Part shown: in pieces, positions 3,995 to 5,131 of the stretch | How the letters are laid out: each line of letters begins with the position of its first letter | How positions within the stretch are numbered: the stretch's first letter is position 1 | Assembly: GCA_016176745.1 (NCBI GenBank) | Contig: JACOWO010000141.1 | Span: 1 to 5,131, forward strand | DNA from: Nitrosopumilales archaeon | GTDB lineage: Archaea; Thermoproteota; Nitrososphaeria; Nitrososphaerales; Nitrosopumilaceae | Reading direction: 5' to 3' | Length of the DNA: 5,131 nt | The notes under the pieces: model-generated | What the model saw: the letters and a program-made list of their open reading frames with translations, nothing else | Databases searched by the model: none | What the model was told of the DNA's origin: nothing | Translations under genes and position numbers: made by a program

Positions 3995-4021
3995 CCTCTT
4001 CCAGAGGATGGAATCCTTTTT
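3995..4021 (+). terminator. Overlapping hairpins ending in a T5 run
   Basis: Two hairpins share bases: CCTCT-TCC-AGAGG (3995-4007) and AGGAT-GGA-ATCCT (4005-4017). They cannot form fully together, and the second runs straight into TTTTT (4017-4021). The element may terminate or attenuate read-through from the small winged-helix gene. Alternatively it may just be coding if the downstream gene starts at 3959. Confidence 0.35.
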
Positions 4022-4048
4022 GTAAGGAACCAAAGTATCCTCTCAACA

Positions 4049-5131
4049 ATGGTTAGGATGCCCATAATTGCACTAGGTTTTTTTGTACTAGCCATAGGCA
4101 TGCCTATTCAAAGCTCACTTAGTGCTCTTCGAACTATTGATTTTATTATTTATCAGGATGGCTCAACCCATGTTTTTTACCAAACAGAAGCAGATCCACT
4201 CTCTCCTGACTTTACTGTAAAACTGTTTGGAGATACAATAGAAAATTTTGTAGCACAAGATGAAAATGGACTTTTACTTGAGACTAACATGAAAGATAAC
4301 ATAGCAACAATTGAAACTTTTGGGGCTTCTTCACTTACAATAGACTATGATACCCATGATCTTGTATCAAAAGATGGTAAGATCTGGTCATTTACTGTAG
4401 ATGCGCCATTAGAACATACAGTACTCATGCCAAAAAATACTGTTATTGTTGGAATGAATACAATTCCTCAAAGTATAGAAATAATCGATGAACAATCTTA
4501 TCTTTTATTGCCTTTGGGCCATACTGAGATAAGCTATTCTTTTGGCATATCTGGTTCCGCTCAAACAGCATTAGATGTTATAAATGACGCAAGAAACTCA
4601 ATAGAGCAAATAAAAAACAACGGGATACAGACCCCGTTAGCAGATACCAAACTCGATGAGGCATTAACTGCATATGACAATGGTAGATTTACAGATGCAA
4701 CAGACTTGGCAAATGAAGCAAAAAACCTGGCAATTCAAGAACAAACCTCAACAAACCAGTCTAATTCCACATCGAGTAATTCAATTATCATAATTATTGG
4801 AGTTGTTGCAGCAGCTATAGCATCTGCTGTAATTTTAAAAAGAAGAAAAAACATAGTCATAAAAGGAACACTAGCTGTTACATCAAAACAAGAAAAAACA
4901 GTATACCAAACACTTGATAAAGAAACAATCTTTGTACTACGACCAAATCTTCGAGACGATGACAAAGAGCTTATCTCCTTTATTGTTGATAACGGCGGGC
5001 AAGCATATGAAAGTGAATTACGCAAGAAATTTCTTCAACCACGGACAACTATGTGGAGAGCTGTAAAACGCCTAGAACGAGAAGGAATAGTTGAGATTGA
5101 AAAAAAAGAATCACAAAATCTAGTAAAGTTA
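4049..5131 (+). CDS. Membrane-tethered winged-helix regulator (3' partial)
   Basis: The frame runs 361 codons from the ATG at 4049 to the window edge without a stop. Residues about 4-26 are a hydrophobic signal or anchor (IIALGFFVLAIGM). Residues about 28-170 form a beta-rich extracytoplasmic domain, then a helical stretch (about 172-232, ALTAYDNGRFTDATDLANEA) that looks like a helical hairpin, and a serine/asparagine-rich linker. One TM helix (246-263) is closed by KRRK, putting the C-terminus in the cytoplasm. There, residues 303-361 form a winged helix (ELISFIVDNGGQAYESELRKKF, TTMWRAVKRLEREGIVEI). This layout matches the archaeal membrane-associated regulators of the COG2512 type: an outside sensor coupled directly to a DNA-binding domain. 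The frame is also open back to an ATG at 3959, but that adds 30 non-signal-like residues across a hairpin; 4058 is another option. Only a few residues should be missing at the end. Confidence 0.8.
   Translation, partial: MVRMPIIALGFFVLAIGMPIQSSLSALRTIDFIIYQDGSTHVFYQTEADPLSPDFTVKLFGDTIENFVAQDENGLLLETNMKDNIATIETFGASSLTIDYDTHDLVSKDGKIWSFTVDAPLEHTVLMPKNTVIVGMNTIPQSIEIIDEQSYLLLPLGHTEISYSFGISGSAQTALDVINDARNSIEQIKNNGIQTPLADTKLDEALTAYDNGRFTDATDLANEAKNLAIQEQTSTNQSNSTSSNSIIIIIGVVAAAIASAVILKRRKNIVIKGTLAVTSKQEKTVYQTLDKETIFVLRPNLRDDDKELISFIVDNGGQAYESELRKKFLQPRTTMWRAVKRLEREGIVEIEKKESQNLVKL

Noticed and set aside
4735..5025. Minus-strand frame inside the membrane-tethered regulator
   Set aside because: Antisense shadow; the plus strand encodes a TM helix with KRRK and a winged helix across the same bases.

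Overview
The window reads as an AT-rich, ammonia-oxidising-type thaumarchaeon (Nitrososphaerota, Nitrosopumilus/Nitrosarchaeum-like). The support is an ESCRT-III/CdvB cell-division paralog with the N-terminus typical of that group, archaeal TATA boxes placed about 26 bp before leaderless start codons, a remnant of an archaeal TFB gene, and small archaeal winged-helix and single zinc-finger proteins. No phage, plasmid, IS or CRISPR signature is seen.

Layout. 1-75 may be the 3' tail of an upstream gene. 118-660 (+) is a hemerythrin-like (HHE) di-iron protein with a leaderless promoter; it ends 7 bp from a convergent small two-helix membrane protein (880-668, -). 911-1094 is non-coding and holds a tandem AT-rich repeat in front of a good TATA box. 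Next comes the most striking element, a GC-richer segment (about 1127-1259, +) that folds on paper into a long closing helix with an internal bulge, a three-way junction and two hairpins, ending in a T tract. It is a candidate structured non-coding RNA. Its 3' part is antisense to the last codons of a convergent membrane-anchored protein gene (1699-1223, -). Upstream of that gene on the same strand, 1819-1742 keeps only the last helix-turn-helix of a transcription factor B gene, a degraded TFB copy.

1960-2064 (+) is a 34-residue leaderless C2H2 zinc-finger protein. 2158-2808 (+, GTG start) is the CdvB-type ESCRT-III paralog. It converges on 3434-2856 (-), a coiled-coil protein whose C-terminal half is five exact-length 21-residue repeats. 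A divergent intergenic region (3444-3667) with a short direct repeat leads to a small winged-helix regulator (3668-3955, +). It is followed by a membrane-tethered regulator (4049 to the window end, +) with an N-terminal signal/anchor, an extracytoplasmic domain, one TM helix and a cytoplasmic winged helix. The last two could form one regulatory unit, although a hairpin plus T run lies between them.

Overall this is a chromosomal housekeeping/regulatory neighbourhood. The most novel items are the structured RNA candidate, the TFB remnant, and the 21-residue-repeat coiled-coil protein next to an ESCRT-III gene.
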